Source of the DNA: Brevibacterium permense
GTDB taxonomy: Bacteria > Actinomycetota > Actinomycetes > Actinomycetales > Brevibacteriaceae
DNA length: 64,000 nt
Direction of reading: 5' to 3'
Assembly: GCF_013280495.1 (NCBI RefSeq)
Contig: NZ_JABSSX010000006.1
Span: forward strand, 1-64,000
Shown: positions 8,399 through 18,171 of the stretch, one piece after another
Numbering within the stretch: position 1 is the stretch's first letter
How the letters are laid out: each line of letters starts with the position of its first letter
Translations under genes and position numbers: made by a program
Notes under the pieces: model-generated
Databases searched by the model: none
What the model was told of the DNA's origin: nothing
Seen by the model: the letters and a program-made list of their open reading frames with translations, nothing else

Positions 8399-8872
8399 TC
8401 AGGCAGCGTCGATGCCGAGCTCCTTGCGCACGCGGGCGACATGCCCGGTGGCCTTGACGTTGTACTGGGCGAGTTCGACCTTGCCCTCGGCATCGACGAC
8501 GACGGTTGAGCGGATGACGCCCTGGACGACCTTGCCGTAGTTCTTCTTCTCGCCGAACGCACCCCATTCGGTCATCATCGTCTTGTCCTCATCGGAGAGG
8601 AGGTCGAAGTTGAGACCTTCCTTCTCGATGAACTGCTGCAGCTTCTCCGGCTTGTCCGGGGAGATGCCGACGACGGCGATTCCGGCGGCCTTGAGTGCTG
8701 AGAGCGAGTCCCGGAAATCGCAGGCCTCGGTCGTGCAACCTGGGGTCATAGCGGCGGGGTAGAAGTACACGACGACCCGCTGACCTCGGAAGTCGCTGAG
8801 GCTGACGGACTTCCCGTCCTGGTTGACGAGGGTGAAGTCCGGGGCGGTGTCGCCGACCGACAGACGTGGCAT
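8399..8872 (-). CDS. bcp: thioredoxin-dependent peroxiredoxin, Bcp type
   Basis: This 157-residue peroxiredoxin reduces hydroperoxides using thioredoxin-type donors in the cytoplasm. The motif [20 protein letters not shown] carries the peroxidatic Cys (PGCT) and, five residues later, the second Cys of atypical two-Cys Bcp proteins. The N-terminal [18 protein letters not shown] and the later [19 protein letters not shown] are standard for the family. The ATG at 8872 has AGGAGG upstream; the open frame before it is not family-like. The gene stands alone and is followed by a hairpin. Confidence 0.9.
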   Translation of the reverse strand: MPRLSVGDTAPDFTLVNQDGKSVSLSDFRGQRVVVYFYPAAMTPGCTTEACDFRDSLSALKAAGIAVVGISPDKPEKLQQFIEKEGLNFDLLSDEDKTMMTEWGAFGEKKNYGKVVQGVIRSTVVVDAEGKVELAQYNVKATGHVARVRKELGIDAA

Positions 8873-9011
8873 GAATGCTCCTCCTGATTGGGGTGGTCTC
8901 CATGATGGACAACCATTGCTGACCACCACTCTATTCCGTTGCCGAGCCCGATGCCTCGACCGATGCGCGCAGTCACCTCGACCGGTCCTTTCGCCGAGGC
9001 GGCTCGCCGTC

Positions 9012-10778
9012 TCAGTCGACCCGTGCGATGGCCTGCCCGACCGCTACGACGTCGCCGACCGCCGCGACCTGGCGAAACGTTCCCGCGACCGGGGCTTCGA
9101 CCCGGGTTTCCATCTTCATCGCCGAGAGCACAGCGGCCTCGTCACCGGCCGCCACCTGCGCACCGTCCTCGACGAGGAAGTCCACAAGGCTGCCCGGCAC
9201 AGGAGCGGTGACATCCCCGGCACTCGCCGAGGCGGCTCCACCGTTTCCGGCACCACCGACCTCGCCGCCCGGCCCGCTGCCCTGACCGGTCCCACCGACC
9301 GAGCCGAGGGCCGCGAGCAGTCCGGCGGGCAGTCCGATCGTGGTGAGCCTCCCGTCGATCTCGATAGACATGCGCTGCATCTGACCGTCGGCGACCGGGG
9401 CCGGGCGCTCCTGAGTCTCGAAGCGCGGCAGCAGCTCGGCTTCGATCCACTGCGTGTGGATGCCGTCGACGCCGTTGCCTCCGAGACCGGTGAACGCCTC
9501 ATCGGTGAGGATCGCCAGGGAGCACGGCAGCACTGTGGCCGGACCCTCGACATGGAGCTCCTTCGCCGCTGTCACGGTGCGCGCAATCGCCTGCCCGCGG
9601 TCGGGACCGTGGACGATGAGCTTCGCGAAGAGGGAATCGAAGGCCGGCTGCACGGTGTCGCCGGCTCGCACCCCGGAATCCCAGCGCACACCGAGGCCGC
9701 CGGGCACATCGAGGACATCGATGCGTCCCGGAGTCGGCAGGAAGCCGCGGCCGGGATCTTCGGCGTTGATGCGCAGTTCGATGGCATGACCGACCGGCTG
9801 CGGGGTCGATTCCAGAGACAGTCCCTGGCCGAAGGCGATGCGGAACTGCTCGGCGACGAGATCGACCCCTGAGGTCACCTCGGTGACGGGATGCTCGACC
9901 TGCAGTCGGGTGTTGACCTCGAGGAACGTCATGGTGCCATCGGCAGCGAGCAGGAACTCGACGGTGCCGGCACCGCGGTAGTCCACCTCGGCGCAGATGG
10001 CTTCGGCCGAACGGTGCAGGCGCTCACGCTGCTCATCCGTCAGTCCCGGGGCGGGTGCTTCCTCGATGAGCTTCTGATTGCGCCGCTGAGCGGAGCAGTC
10101 GCGGTCACCGACGGCCACGACTCGACCCTGACCGTCGCCGACGACCTGGACCTCGACATGGCGGGGACGCTCGAGGAACTTCTCGACGAAGCACTCGGGC
10201 CGACCGAAAGCCTCGACGGCCTCACGGGTCGCCGATTCGAAGGCACCGGCTACCTCGGTCAGTTCGTGGACGATCTTCATTCCGCGTCCGCCGCCACCGT
10301 GGGCGGCCTTGATGATGATCGGCAGTCCCGCCTCGGCGGCGAAGGACTCGACCTCGGCCGCGTTCTCCAGGGGACGGTCGATGCCCGGTGCCAGGGGAGC
10401 GCCGACCTTCTGCGCGAGCTGACGGGCCGTGACCTTGTCGCCGAGGGCCGTGATCGTGTCCGCGGTCGGACCGATCCAGATGAGGCCGGCGCCTTCGACG
10501 GCGGCGGCGAAGTCGGCGTTCTCGGACAGAAATCCGTAACCGGGGTGAACGGCATCGGCACCGGCGGCCTTCGCTGCGGAGAGGATCGCATCGATGTTGA
10601 GGTACGTGTCGCCCGCTGTCGTCCCAGGCAGAGCGAACGCTTCGTCTGCAAGCCGGGCATGCATGGCGTCGGCGTCCTGATCAGCATAGACAGCCACCGA
10701 AGTGTGGCCGTGCTGGGCGCAGGCGCGGATGATGCGGACGGCGATCTCGCCGCGGTTGGCGATGAGGATTCTCGACAT
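9012..10778 (-). CDS. biotin carboxylase fused to biotin carboxyl carrier domain
   Basis: This 588-residue protein joins a biotin carboxylase (residues about 1-445: N-terminal [23 protein letters not shown]-grasp glycine loop [27 protein letters not shown]) to a C-terminal biotinyl domain (about 515-588) with the biotin-attachment motif SAMKMET. It is built like acetyl/propionyl-CoA carboxylase alpha subunits, but it begins three bases after the fused PxpB-PxpC gene and is the last gene of the 5-oxoproline operon. PxpB/PxpC are homologous to the carboxyltransferase part of urea carboxylase, so this subunit may supply carboxybiotin to them. A general acyl-CoA carboxylase role remains possible, but no acyl-CoA carboxyltransferase beta gene is nearby. 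Confidence 0.85.
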   Translation of the reverse strand: MSRILIANRGEIAVRIIRACAQHGHTSVAVYADQDADAMHARLADEAFALPGTTAGDTYLNIDAILSAAKAAGADAVHPGYGFLSENADFAAAVEGAGLIWIGPTADTITALGDKVTARQLAQKVGAPLAPGIDRPLENAAEVESFAAEAGLPIIIKAAHGGGGRGMKIVHELTEVAGAFESATREAVEAFGRPECFVEKFLERPRHVEVQVVGDGQGRVVAVGDRDCSAQRRNQKLIEEAPAPGLTDEQRERLHRSAEAICAEVDYRGAGTVEFLLAADGTMTFLEVNTRLQVEHPVTEVTSGVDLVAEQFRIAFGQGLSLESTPQPVGHAIELRINAEDPGRGFLPTPGRIDVLDVPGGLGVRWDSGVRAGDTVQPAFDSLFAKLIVHGPDRGQAIARTVTAAKELHVEGPATVLPCSLAILTDEAFTGLGGNGVDGIHTQWIEAELLPRFETQERPAPVADGQMQRMSIEIDGRLTTIGLPAGLLAALGSVGGTGQGSGPGGEVGGAGNGGAASASAGDVTAPVPGSLVDFLVEDGAQVAAGDEAAVLSAMKMETRVEAPVAGTFRQVAAVGDVVAVGQAIARVD

Positions 10779-10781
10779 TGT

Positions 10782-12518
10782 TCAGCCTTCGTTCTCGTTG
10801 GTGCGGGGCCCTGCTGCGGTGCTGGACGCCTCGGCCGAGTGGGCGTTCGGCGTCGGTCGGGCAGAGGTGGTGAAGCGCAGCTTCACGCCGGGAGGCAGCT
10901 GCGCGGCGAGGTCGACATCATCGACACTGGCGATGATCGGATAGCCGCCGGTGAGCGGATGGTCGGGCCCGAAGAGAACCGGCTGACCGTTCGGCGGAAC
11001 CTGCAGGGCACCGGTGACCGCGCCTTCGCTGGGCAGCTCGCCCGTGCGGGCACGTTCGAGTGGAACCTCACCGTTCAGTCGCAGTCCGACCCGGTCGGAT
11101 TCGTGGGTGACCGTCCACTCCTGTGACAGCAGAGTCTCGATCCCGGCCTCGGTGAACCAGTCCTCGCGCGGTCCCAGCGTCACGCTCAGCGTCACGGTTT
11201 CCCCCGCCTGCGGAAGATCCCTTGGCTGCGTGGGATCGGGATCGACGAGGTGGGGCGCCGTCCGCGGATCGTGTACTCCCACCGTGGTGCCTTTGTCCAC
11301 AGCGGCCGGACCGAGCCCGGCCAGGGTGTCGGCGGAGCTGCTGTCGAGAGCCGTCTCGACAGCGATTCCACCGCGCACGGCGAAGTAGCGGCGGACTCCG
11401 CGCTCGGTTGGTCCGAGCTCGAGTTCGTCCCCGTCGGACAGGGCAAAGGCCTCGCCGAGGCGGGGCGTGAGGACCGTGCCATCGGCAGCGGTCACGGTGA
11501 TCGTTCCGGTGGCCCCGGTGACAGCGGCGACGCCGTCACCCGTGCAACGCAGGAGCACTGCGCCCCCGAAGCTCTCCAGCCCGGCAGCGGTCTCGGCATT
11601 GCCGACGAGGCGGTTGGCCGCGGTCAGCGCGGTGCGGTCGGCGGCGCCGGCGGCGGAGACGCCCATCGAGGCGAAACCTGGTCGGCCGAGATCCTGGATG
11701 AGCAGCTGCAGCCCGGGACGCAGCACCTCGAGGGAATGGGAGGCCGCTGCCGCCGAATCGGATGCCGAATCCGCTGCAGAATCCACCGCAGAATCCGACG
11801 CCGAACCTTCCGCACCTGGCGAACCCGAGAAACCTGAGGCACCCGACCTCGCACTCGAGCCCGCGACCTCGACGGTCTCGCGCCCCGCCTCGGCGAATTT
11901 CACGATCGTGCCGGGTACGAACAGGGCCGGTGGTTCCCGGTCCAGGTCCCACAGCTTCGCATCGGTGCGTCCGATGAGCTGCCAGCCGCCGGGGGAGGAG
12001 CGAGGGTAGACGCCGGTGAACTCGCCGGCCAAAGCCACCGACCCCACTGGCACTCGCGTGCGTGGGGACGAACGGCGGGGAACGTTGAAGAGTTCGTCGT
12101 CGCCGGCGAGGTAGCCGAAGCCGGGGGCGAACCCGGCGAACGCGACTTGCCAGGTCGCCGCCTGGTGGCGTTTGATCACCTCGGCGGGGGAGACGGAGAG
12201 GAGGTCGGCCACCTCGTCGAGGTCGTCCCCGTCGTAGTGGACATCGATCGTCACCTCACGGGCCGCATCCGAGGCCGACTCGGTGTGCCCGAGCCCGCGC
12301 ACTGCCTCGGCGAGGATCTCGGCGTTCGTGCGTGCGGGATCAAAACTGATCAGCACTGTGCGGGCGGCGGGGATGAGTTCGGTGACGCCGGGCAGATCGG
12401 CGGCTTCGAGGCTGCGGTGTAGCGCCATCGTCGCGGTCAGATCGGCGCACTCGACGAGGAGGTGGCGACTGGACGCGGTGTGGAAGACCGGGGAGCCGGC
12501 CGGCGGTGTCGAGGTCAT
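10782..12518 (-). CDS. 5-oxoprolinase PxpB-PxpC fusion (KipI-KipA/AHS1-AHS2)
   Basis: This 578-residue protein fuses two subunits that are separate in many bacteria. The AHS1/PxpB part (about 1-210) contains [15 protein letters not shown] and [20 protein letters not shown]; the AHS2/PxpC part (about 260-570) contains [20 protein letters not shown] and the late [20 protein letters not shown]. They are joined by a Ser/Ala/Asp-rich linker of about 40 residues. PxpABC hydrolyses 5-oxoproline to glutamate with ATP. The ATG at 12518 overlaps the DUF1445 stop by four bases; the open frame upstream is a shadow of that gene. Both halves look intact. Confidence 0.88.
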   Translation of the reverse strand: MTSTPPAGSPVFHTASSRHLLVECADLTATMALHRSLEAADLPGVTELIPAARTVLISFDPARTNAEILAEAVRGLGHTESASDAAREVTIDVHYDGDDLDEVADLLSVSPAEVIKRHQAATWQVAFAGFAPGFGYLAGDDELFNVPRRSSPRTRVPVGSVALAGEFTGVYPRSSPGGWQLIGRTDAKLWDLDREPPALFVPGTIVKFAEAGRETVEVAGSSARSGASGFSGSPGAEGSASDSAVDSAADSASDSAAAASHSLEVLRPGLQLLIQDLGRPGFASMGVSAAGAADRTALTAANRLVGNAETAAGLESFGGAVLLRCTGDGVAAVTGATGTITVTAADGTVLTPRLGEAFALSDGDELELGPTERGVRRYFAVRGGIAVETALDSSSADTLAGLGPAAVDKGTTVGVHDPRTAPHLVDPDPTQPRDLPQAGETVTLSVTLGPREDWFTEAGIETLLSQEWTVTHESDRVGLRLNGEVPLERARTGELPSEGAVTGALQVPPNGQPVLFGPDHPLTGGYPIIASVDDVDLAAQLPPGVKLRFTTSARPTPNAHSAEASSTAAGPRTNENEG

Positions 12519-13333
12519 TGGCGGTAGGTGTCTTCCGGTTCGTCGGTGATGAACATCTTCCCAGGTGAGTGCGTAATTGCGAAGGGGATTCCGGATGCCT
12601 GGATGGCTGCCTGCGGAGTGACGCCGCAGGCCCAGAAGACGGGAATGTCGCCGTCTTCGATGACCGGGGCGTCGCCGAAATCGGGGGCGCCGAGGTCGGC
12701 GATGCCGATCTGGGATGGTTCGCCGATGTGGATCGGTGCACCGTGGACGGCGGGGAAGCGGTCGGTGATGCGCACAGCCTCGGCGACCTGGGATGCCGGG
12801 ATCGGGCGCATGGACACGACCATGTCCCCGCTGATCCGACCGGCGGGACGACAGGCCGTCGATGTGCGGTACATCGGCACGTTGCGACCGGCTGCCTGGT
12901 GGCGGATCGGGATGCCCGCTTCGGTCAGGCCGTTCTCGAAGGTGAACGAACAGCCGATGAGGAACGACACGAGGTCCGGATGCTGCTCCCACGCCTCGGT
13001 GGCGTCGGTGACCTCGTCGGTCAGAACGCCGTTCTCCCAGATCCGGTAGCCGGGAATGTCCGTGCGGATGTCGCTGCCGTGGGCCAGTGCGGATGCCAGC
13101 TGTCCGGGTTCGAGGACGTCGACGACCGGGCACGGCTTCGGGTTGCGCTGGGTGAAGAGGAGGACGTCGAAGGCCCAGTCCGCGGGGACGGAGATGAGGT
13201 TCGCCTGGACGAGTCCCGGCGCCATCCCCGAGGTGGGACCGTCGAATCCTGTCCGGATGCGTGCGCGGGCTTCCGCACCCGCAGCCCGCATCGTGTCCAT
13301 GGCAGAGGTGCCTGTGGGGGTGGTAGCGCTCAT
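12515..13333 (-). CDS. DUF1445 family putative hydro-lyase (D-glutamate cyclase-like, YcsI)
   Basis: This 272-residue protein belongs to DUF1445: [20 protein letters not shown], the CPVVDV segment after the RNPKP turn, [29 protein letters not shown] and the C-terminal [11 protein letters not shown] / [12 protein letters not shown] are family features. Members sit in pyroglutamate operons (Bacillus ycsI beside ycsF-kipIA) and resemble the C-terminal domain of mammalian D-glutamate cyclase, which opens 5-oxo-D-proline. That role fits this operon but is inferred. The start overlaps the pxpA stop by four bases and the stop overlaps the pxpBC start. Confidence 0.85.
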   Translation of the reverse strand: MSATTPTGTSAMDTMRAAGAEARARIRTGFDGPTSGMAPGLVQANLISVPADWAFDVLLFTQRNPKPCPVVDVLEPGQLASALAHGSDIRTDIPGYRIWENGVLTDEVTDATEAWEQHPDLVSFLIGCSFTFENGLTEAGIPIRHQAAGRNVPMYRTSTACRPAGRISGDMVVSMRPIPASQVAEAVRITDRFPAVHGAPIHIGEPSQIGIADLGAPDFGDAPVIEDGDIPVFWACGVTPQAAIQASGIPFAITHSPGKMFITDEPEDTYRQ

Positions 13334-14121
13334 CGTCCGGCTCCGGCGAAGGCGGCGATCATGACGCCTTCGGATTCGAGGAGGTCACGGGCCGCCCGAG
13401 CCATGTCGATGGATCCCTGGCTGTCGCCGTGGAAGCAGATGGACTGCGCATCGACGTCGACGAGGCTGCCGTCGATGGCTTCGACCTGTCCAGTCTGGAC
13501 GAGGCGCAGGACGCGCGCGGCCACGGCCTCTGGGTCGTGGAGGACCGCGTTCGGCTCCGACCGGGAGACCAGGGAACCGTCGGGGTTGTAGGACCGGTCG
13601 GCGAAGGCCTCGGCGGCGACGGCCAGCCCGGATTCGGCGGCGACGCGGTTGGCCACGCTGCCGGCGAGTCCGAGGAAGACCAGCGAGTCGTCGATGGCAC
13701 TGACGGCATCGACGACGACCTTCGCCTGCGCCTCATCGTGGACGATCGCGTTGTAGAGGCCGCCGTGGGGTTTGACGTAGGAGACGGTTCCGCCGACGGC
13801 AGTGGTCAGGCCGATGAGCGCGCCGATCTGGTATTCGACCTGGGCCTGCAGGGTGGCGGCGGGCACGTCGAGGGTGCGGCGGCCGAAGCCCTCGTAGTCG
13901 TCGTATCCGGGGTGGGCTCCGATGACGACTCCGCCCTTCGTGGCGGCGTCGACGGTGGCGCGGATGCCTTCCGGCTTGCCGGCATGGAACCCGCAGGAGA
14001 CGTTGGCACTGGTGACGAGGCCGAGCATGGCGGCATCGTCGCTGACGACACGGTCGGGGACGTTCTCCCCGAGGTCAGAGTTGAGGTCGATTCTCAGTTC
14101 GCTGTTGACAGACAATGTCAC
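13330..14121 (-). CDS. pxpA: 5-oxoprolinase subunit PxpA (LamB/YcsF family)
   Basis: This 263-residue protein is the LamB/YcsF-family subunit of ATP-dependent 5-oxoprolinase. It shows the N-terminal [71 protein letters not shown] and C-terminal [15 protein letters not shown]. The start is GTG at 14121, giving GTGA overlap with the transporter stop; the open frame further upstream is not family-like. The polar TIM-barrel-like enzyme acts in the cytoplasm with PxpB/PxpC encoded two genes downstream. Confidence 0.92.
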   Translation of the reverse strand: MTLSVNSELRIDLNSDLGENVPDRVVSDDAAMLGLVTSANVSCGFHAGKPEGIRATVDAATKGGVVIGAHPGYDDYEGFGRRTLDVPAATLQAQVEYQIGALIGLTTAVGGTVSYVKPHGGLYNAIVHDEAQAKVVVDAVSAIDDSLVFLGLAGSVANRVAAESGLAVAAEAFADRSYNPDGSLVSRSEPNAVLHDPEAVAARVLRLVQTGQVEAIDGSLVDVDAQSICFHGDSQGSIDMARAARDLLESEGVMIAAFAGAGR

Positions 14122-15422
14122 CCTCCGATTCCGATCATGGCGAAGATGGGGCCGATGGACTGTGTGGCCGTGTACCACGTGACCAGTGTTGCCGCGGTGC
14201 CGATGATGAGCAACCACTTCGGGTACGAATCAGTGCGCAGCAGGCGCGGCCTGAACCAGCCGATGTACATGAAGATCGTCAGACCGATCGGCAGGATGAG
14301 CCCGTTGAAGCCGCCGACGAAGACGAGCAGTGTGGCAGGTGCCGTGCCGAGGACGAGGTAGACGACGAGCGAGACGACGATGAAGGACACGGTTGCCAGC
14401 TGCAGCGGCCAGCCGCCTTCGAGGCGTTTGGAGAACGCTGAGAGGAACGTCGCCGAGGTGTAGGCGGCACCGATGACCGAGCTCAGAGCCGCGGCCCAGA
14501 AGATCGCGCCGAAGATGCGCATTCCCGCATCTCCGAGGACAGCGGCGAAGGCCTGACCGGCGGGGTTGGCCACGCTCGAGTCGAGGTCGAGAGCGACACC
14601 GGAGGCGACGACGCCGAGGATGGCGAGGAAGAGGACGTAGCGCATGACTCCGGTGACGAGGATCCCCGACAGAGCCGAGCGCATGACAGAACTGGCGTTC
14701 TCCGGGCCGGTCTTGCCCGAGTCGAGATAGCGGTGGGCACCGGAGTAGGTGATGTAGCCGCCGACGGTACCGCCGACGATCGTGGTCACGGTGGCGAAGT
14801 TGATGGTATCGGGCGCGATCGACTGTCTGAGCGCCTCACCGACCGGCGGGTTCGAGACGATGGCGACGACACAGGTGAGGATGATCATTCCGACACCGAG
14901 GACGAGGACGACGGCGTCGACGACCTTTCCGGCGCGTTTGAACAGGAAGATGCCGATCGCCAGGACGCCGGTGAGCAGTCCGCCGAGCTTCGGATCGATG
15001 CCCAGCAGTGCGTTGAGGCCGAGGCCGCCGCCGGCGATGTTGCCGATGTTGAAGGCCAGTCCGCCGACGACGATCAGGACGGACAGGAGGATGCCCGAAC
15101 CCGGCACGGCCGAGGAGGCCAGCTGTGCTGCGCGTTTGCCCGAGGAGGTCACCATCCGCCAGATATTGAGCTGGATGGCGATGTCGATGAGGATCGACGC
15201 GAAGATCGCGAAGGCGAAGGCCGCACCCATCTGAGCCGTGAAGGTGGCTGTCTGGGTGATGAAGCCCGGACCGATCGCCGAGGTGGCCATGAGGAAGATG
15301 GCGCCGATGATCGCGCTGCGGCTGATCTTGGATCCGATTTCGCTCTTGGCATTGTCAAGGCGCGAGGCGGCCCCATCCGTAGAAGAGGATTCCGGCGGTT
15401 GGGATTCCGGTGCGTGTGACAT
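14118..15422 (-). CDS. Nramp-like membrane transporter of the pyroglutamate operon (YcsG-like)
   Basis: This 434-residue protein has about 11 membrane helices and the Nramp-like start [20 protein letters not shown] followed by [20 protein letters not shown]. Nramp metal transporters carry DPGN in TM1; here the equivalent position reads GPGF, so the metal-site Asp and Asn are absent, arguing against metal transport. The Bacillus homologue ycsG lies with ycsF and kipIA. The substrate is therefore more likely an organic compound such as pyroglutamate (inference). The ATG at 15422 has GGAGACTCCT just upstream. It is the first gene of the operon. Confidence 0.8.
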   Translation of the reverse strand: MSHAPESQPPESSSTDGAASRLDNAKSEIGSKISRSAIIGAIFLMATSAIGPGFITQTATFTAQMGAAFAFAIFASILIDIAIQLNIWRMVTSSGKRAAQLASSAVPGSGILLSVLIVVGGLAFNIGNIAGGGLGLNALLGIDPKLGGLLTGVLAIGIFLFKRAGKVVDAVVLVLGVGMIILTCVVAIVSNPPVGEALRQSIAPDTINFATVTTIVGGTVGGYITYSGAHRYLDSGKTGPENASSVMRSALSGILVTGVMRYVLFLAILGVVASGVALDLDSSVANPAGQAFAAVLGDAGMRIFGAIFWAAALSSVIGAAYTSATFLSAFSKRLEGGWPLQLATVSFIVVSLVVYLVLGTAPATLLVFVGGFNGLILPIGLTIFMYIGWFRPRLLRTDSYPKWLLIIGTAATLVTWYTATQSIGPIFAMIGIGG

Positions 15423-15533
15423 AGGAGTCTCCGACTGTCTGGTGGTCAGTTGTTCCCTCGTGTGCGCCGATGGGGTGAGGACAGCGATGACTGTGTCCTG
15501 GCACACGTGAAGTGGTAAACAATCTAGCACTCA

Positions 15534-15544
15534 TTGTTCAACAA
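15534..15544. promoter_or_regulatory. candidate GntR/FCD operator
   Basis: TTGTTCAACAA is a perfect palindrome around one base and fits the general GntR/FadR-type pattern with GT and AC flanking a short centre. It lies in the AT-rich divergent region between the pyroglutamate operon (start 15422) and the GntR gene (start 15629). Binding is inferred. Confidence 0.55.
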
Positions 15545-15628
15545 ACATAGACGGGGGTCACACTTTTCGTCGTCTCTTGGTCAACGGACGGACGGGAGTT
15601 CGGGGTGCTCTTTCAGTAGAATGGAGAG

Positions 15629-16267
15629 GTGAATCACGATTCGTCCCTGGTCAACAGGCTCACTGACCGCCTCATCGCTGGAGAGCTGCGCCCCGGTGAG
15701 CGGCTGTCCGAAACCGCGCTGGCGAAGGAATTCGATGTTTCGCGCAATACTCTGCGTGAGGCGTTCCGGGTCCTCGGTGAGCAGGGCCTGGTCACGCATA
15801 TCCCGCACCGAGGCGTCTCAGTGGCGTCACCGAGCACGGCCGATGTCGTCGACATCTACCGGGTGCGTCATCATGTGGAGTGCTCGGTGCTCGAATACGC
15901 TCCGCGCAATCACCCGAACGCCGTGAGGATGGAGGCGGCCGTCGAGGCTGCCGAGAAGTTCGCTGCCGAAGAGAACTGGCTGGAAGTCGGCACGGCGAAC
16001 ATGGGGTTCCACAATGCCGTCGTCTCGCTGTCGGACAGCAGGCGGTTGATGCGGTCGTTTGCCAATGTGCTCGCCGAGCTGCGCCTGGCCTTCCTCAAGG
16101 TGGAGGTCCTCGACTTCCTCCATGCGCCCTTCATCGAGCGCAACCGCGAGGTGGTCGAGATCTATCGCTCTGATGGGCCGGGGGCCGCCGCTGCTAGGCT
16201 TGCCGTCTACCTCGGGGATTCGGAGAGACAGGTTCTCGGTGCCTATGCCCGCGCCGGTCAGGACTGA
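15629..16267 (+). CDS. GntR-family regulator with FCD domain
   Basis: This 212-residue regulator has an N-terminal GntR winged helix (RLTDRLIAGELRPGERLSET, ALAKEFDVSRNTLREAFRVL, then GLVTHIPHRGVSVASPS) and a C-terminal all-helical FCD ligand domain (VRHHVECSVLEYA, with later His such as NMGFHNAVVSLSDSRRL that bind a metal in the family). GTG at 15629 lies after GGAGAG. It is divergent from the 5-oxoproline operon, so it is the likely repressor of that operon, with an organic acid ligand. A strong hairpin lies 320 bases downstream. Confidence 0.85.
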   Translation: MNHDSSLVNRLTDRLIAGELRPGERLSETALAKEFDVSRNTLREAFRVLGEQGLVTHIPHRGVSVASPSTADVVDIYRVRHHVECSVLEYAPRNHPNAVRMEAAVEAAEKFAAEENWLEVGTANMGFHNAVVSLSDSRRLMRSFANVLAELRLAFLKVEVLDFLHAPFIERNREVVEIYRSDGPGAAAARLAVYLGDSERQVLGAYARAGQD

Positions 16268-16673
16268 ATTGGGAAGCTGGGGCTCGTGAGTGCTATAGAA
16301 CCGGATTCGATGACACCTCGAGCTGCGAATAGCGGTCGTTCTGAGGAGTCAGCTTGGACGCGCCTTTGAGCATAGATGAGAAGGGGCCATTGGAGACACC
16401 AAGGTAAGCCTGCTTACCAGTGTGCTGCCAGTAGTCTGGAGCATCACTCCTTGAGCTCTTCAGAGTTGACCAGCTGGCCAATTGCGATCTGGGGGCAGAG
16501 TTGGCTCACTAAGGTCACGACACCACCTAGCTTCGCGCGAAGACGTGTCAATCGATGTGAAGACAGACTGATCGGACAGTTAGAGCAGTTCGGGTGCCGC
16601 CAAAGGCAGCACCCGAACCGGTTCTCTGATGTCGTTAGATGAAGCTTGCAACCCTCCAGGAGGGTGGATCAGG
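16268..16673. other. intergenic region with a possible small ORF and a terminator
   Basis: The 406-base gap between the GntR gene and the convergent formaldehyde dehydrogenase gene has visibly lower GC than the flanking operon. A 62-codon minus-strand frame (16481 to 16293) contains DAPDYWQHTGKQAYLGVSNG and looks protein-like, but it lacks an obvious ribosome site and matches no family I recognise; it may be the C-terminal relic of a lost gene. The remaining sequence holds the hairpin described separately. Confidence 0.35.
16588..16618. terminator. bidirectional hairpin terminator
   Basis: GTTCGGGTGC (16588-16597) pairs perfectly with GCACCCGAAC (16609-16618), and the loop contains an inner GCC/GGC pair. 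It lies between the ends of two convergent genes and probably terminates both. Confidence 0.7.
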
Positions 16674-17867
16674 TCAGGCTGAAATGAGCCCGTGCGGATC
16701 GATGATGAACTTGTCCGAAACACCCTTATCAAAGGTTGCGTAGGCGTCTGGAGCATCGTCGAGACTGATGATCTTCGTGTTGAGCATGTCGCTGAGGTAC
16801 GGCATGCGGTCCCAGAGAATGGCCATCATCAACTCGCGGTTGTAGTGCATGATCGGTGCCTGGCCGCCCGAGATTCGAGGTGACTTGATCCATGCTTTTC
16901 CGAAGTCGAGTGGGAAAGTTCCTTCCTGCTCTGCTTTCGACTCTGCAAGCGGATCGGGTCCGTACACTCCGATGATGCCGGTGGCTCCGCCAGGTCGGGT
17001 AGCGTCCATGACTTGATTGATCGCGTGCGCAGGATCCATATCTCCGGCCTCACGACCGATTCCATGTGCTTCCGAGCCCACGTAGTCCACCGCACAATCC
17101 ACCATGGGCTCGCCTAGAATAGCTTCGATCTGATCGGTCAGAGGAACATCCTCGTTGAGGTCAATGGTTTCGCAGCCGTTCTGTTTCATCAGATCGAGGC
17201 GGTCCTTGTGGTAGTCGCCGACGATGATGCATGACGCTCCGAGGAGGCGAGCTGCCGCCGCACCGCACCGGCCCACAGGTCCTGCACCGGCAATATAGAC
17301 TGTCGAGCCTGGCTTGGCACCAGCCTCCATCAGACCATGGAATGCTGTAGGGAGAATGTCCGATAGGAGGGCCAGGTCGCGGATCTTCTCCATGGCCTGG
17401 TCCTTGTCTGGGAAGCGGAGCAGCTGAAAGTCGGCATAGGGCACAAACAGGTATTCCGCCTGTCCACCTTGCCAATTGCCGAGGTTGAACCCGTAGGCTG
17501 CGCAGGGGCCATCTGGATTCGTAGTCTCGCAGACTTCCGTCCTGCGCCCCCGGCAATTGCGACACCGGCCGCAAGCGACATTGAACGGCACCGAGACGAG
17601 ATCGCCTTCCTTGAGGAAAGTAACATCGGATCCGAGCTCAACTACCTGGCCTGTCATTTCGTGTCCCATGACCATGCCTTGGGGCACTGGGAAGGAGCCG
17701 CGGTAGATGTGGAGGTCGCTTCCGCAGATGTTTGTAGCGACGATTTTCAAGATGACCCCGTGCGGTGCTTTTTCTCCGGTGGGCATCTCGAGCTTCGGGA
17801 AGTCGAGATTCTCGACCTGCATGTCTTGTGGATTAGCGAACACTACTGCGCGATTGCCATCAGCCAT
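16674..17867 (-). CDS. glutathione-independent formaldehyde dehydrogenase-type zinc alcohol dehydrogenase
   Basis: This 397-residue medium-chain zinc dehydrogenase matches the glutathione-independent formaldehyde dehydrogenase group (about 398 residues). It shows CGSDLHIYRG with the catalytic-zinc Cys, GHEMTGQVVE with the zinc ligand, the structural-zinc cluster CGRCRNCRGRRTEVC, and the Rossmann segment VYIAGAGPVGRCGAAAARLL followed by IVGDYHKDRLDLM. ATG at 17867 was chosen because MADGNRAVVF is the usual N-terminus; the upstream frame is unlike the family. It likely oxidises formaldehyde with NAD. Base composition is less GC-rich than the operons on either side. Confidence 0.85.
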   Translation of the reverse strand: MADGNRAVVFANPQDMQVENLDFPKLEMPTGEKAPHGVILKIVATNICGSDLHIYRGSFPVPQGMVMGHEMTGQVVELGSDVTFLKEGDLVSVPFNVACGRCRNCRGRRTEVCETTNPDGPCAAYGFNLGNWQGGQAEYLFVPYADFQLLRFPDKDQAMEKIRDLALLSDILPTAFHGLMEAGAKPGSTVYIAGAGPVGRCGAAAARLLGASCIIVGDYHKDRLDLMKQNGCETIDLNEDVPLTDQIEAILGEPMVDCAVDYVGSEAHGIGREAGDMDPAHAINQVMDATRPGGATGIIGVYGPDPLAESKAEQEGTFPLDFGKAWIKSPRISGGQAPIMHYNRELMMAILWDRMPYLSDMLNTKIISLDDAPDAYATFDKGVSDKFIIDPHGLISA

Positions 17868-18171
17868 GATTCTCGTGTCCTTCCATAGGGTGGTTATCCA
17901 GCTTTCCGCTGGAACTTGCATGCGAAAGCGTTTATGTTTCGCCTGCTGGTTCAGCCTAGTGGAATCGCCCCAGGGATAAAAGAGGCAGGGAGATTGGAAG
18001 AAGGAGATTCACCCGGCGATAGGGTGCCGCCCGCCACTCGAGGTCCATTCGGAGTGGATCAACCAGTCCGCGACAGAACCCGCGGCTGCCAAGGAGACCA
18101 GAATAGGAGCCTCTGTGAAACCCGCGGCTTGACACTCCTCGGTAGTAGTCGCCGACCCCCTCACCATCCTT
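17868..18171. other. intergenic region with a possible 52-aa ORF
   Basis: This gap of about 300 bases separates two minus-strand genes. A minus-strand frame from ATG 18167 to TGA 18009 would encode 52 residues, including TEAPILVSLAAAGSVADWLI, starting five bases past the NhaA stop. It has no clear ribosome site and no family match and may be a relic. The promoter of the dehydrogenase gene must lie towards 17880-17960, but no consensus elements stand out. Confidence 0.3.

Noticed and set aside
9891..11126. 411-codon plus-strand open frame
   Set aside because: It covers the biotin carboxylase and PxpBC genes on the opposite strand and shows no family pattern.
11728..11860. a short tandem repeat or CRISPR-like array in the PxpBC gene
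   Set aside because: The near-repeats encode a Ser/Asp/Ala linker, vary in sequence and stay in frame; no spacer-repeat structure exists here or elsewhere in the window.
12519..13133. N-terminal extension of the PxpBC frame
   Set aside because: The extra 200 residues are Arg/Pro/His-rich shadow of the DUF1445 gene; the family start fits ATG 12518 with a four-base overlap.
12569..13591. 340-codon plus-strand open frame
   Set aside because: It is antisense to the DUF1445 and pxpA genes, with low-complexity translation.
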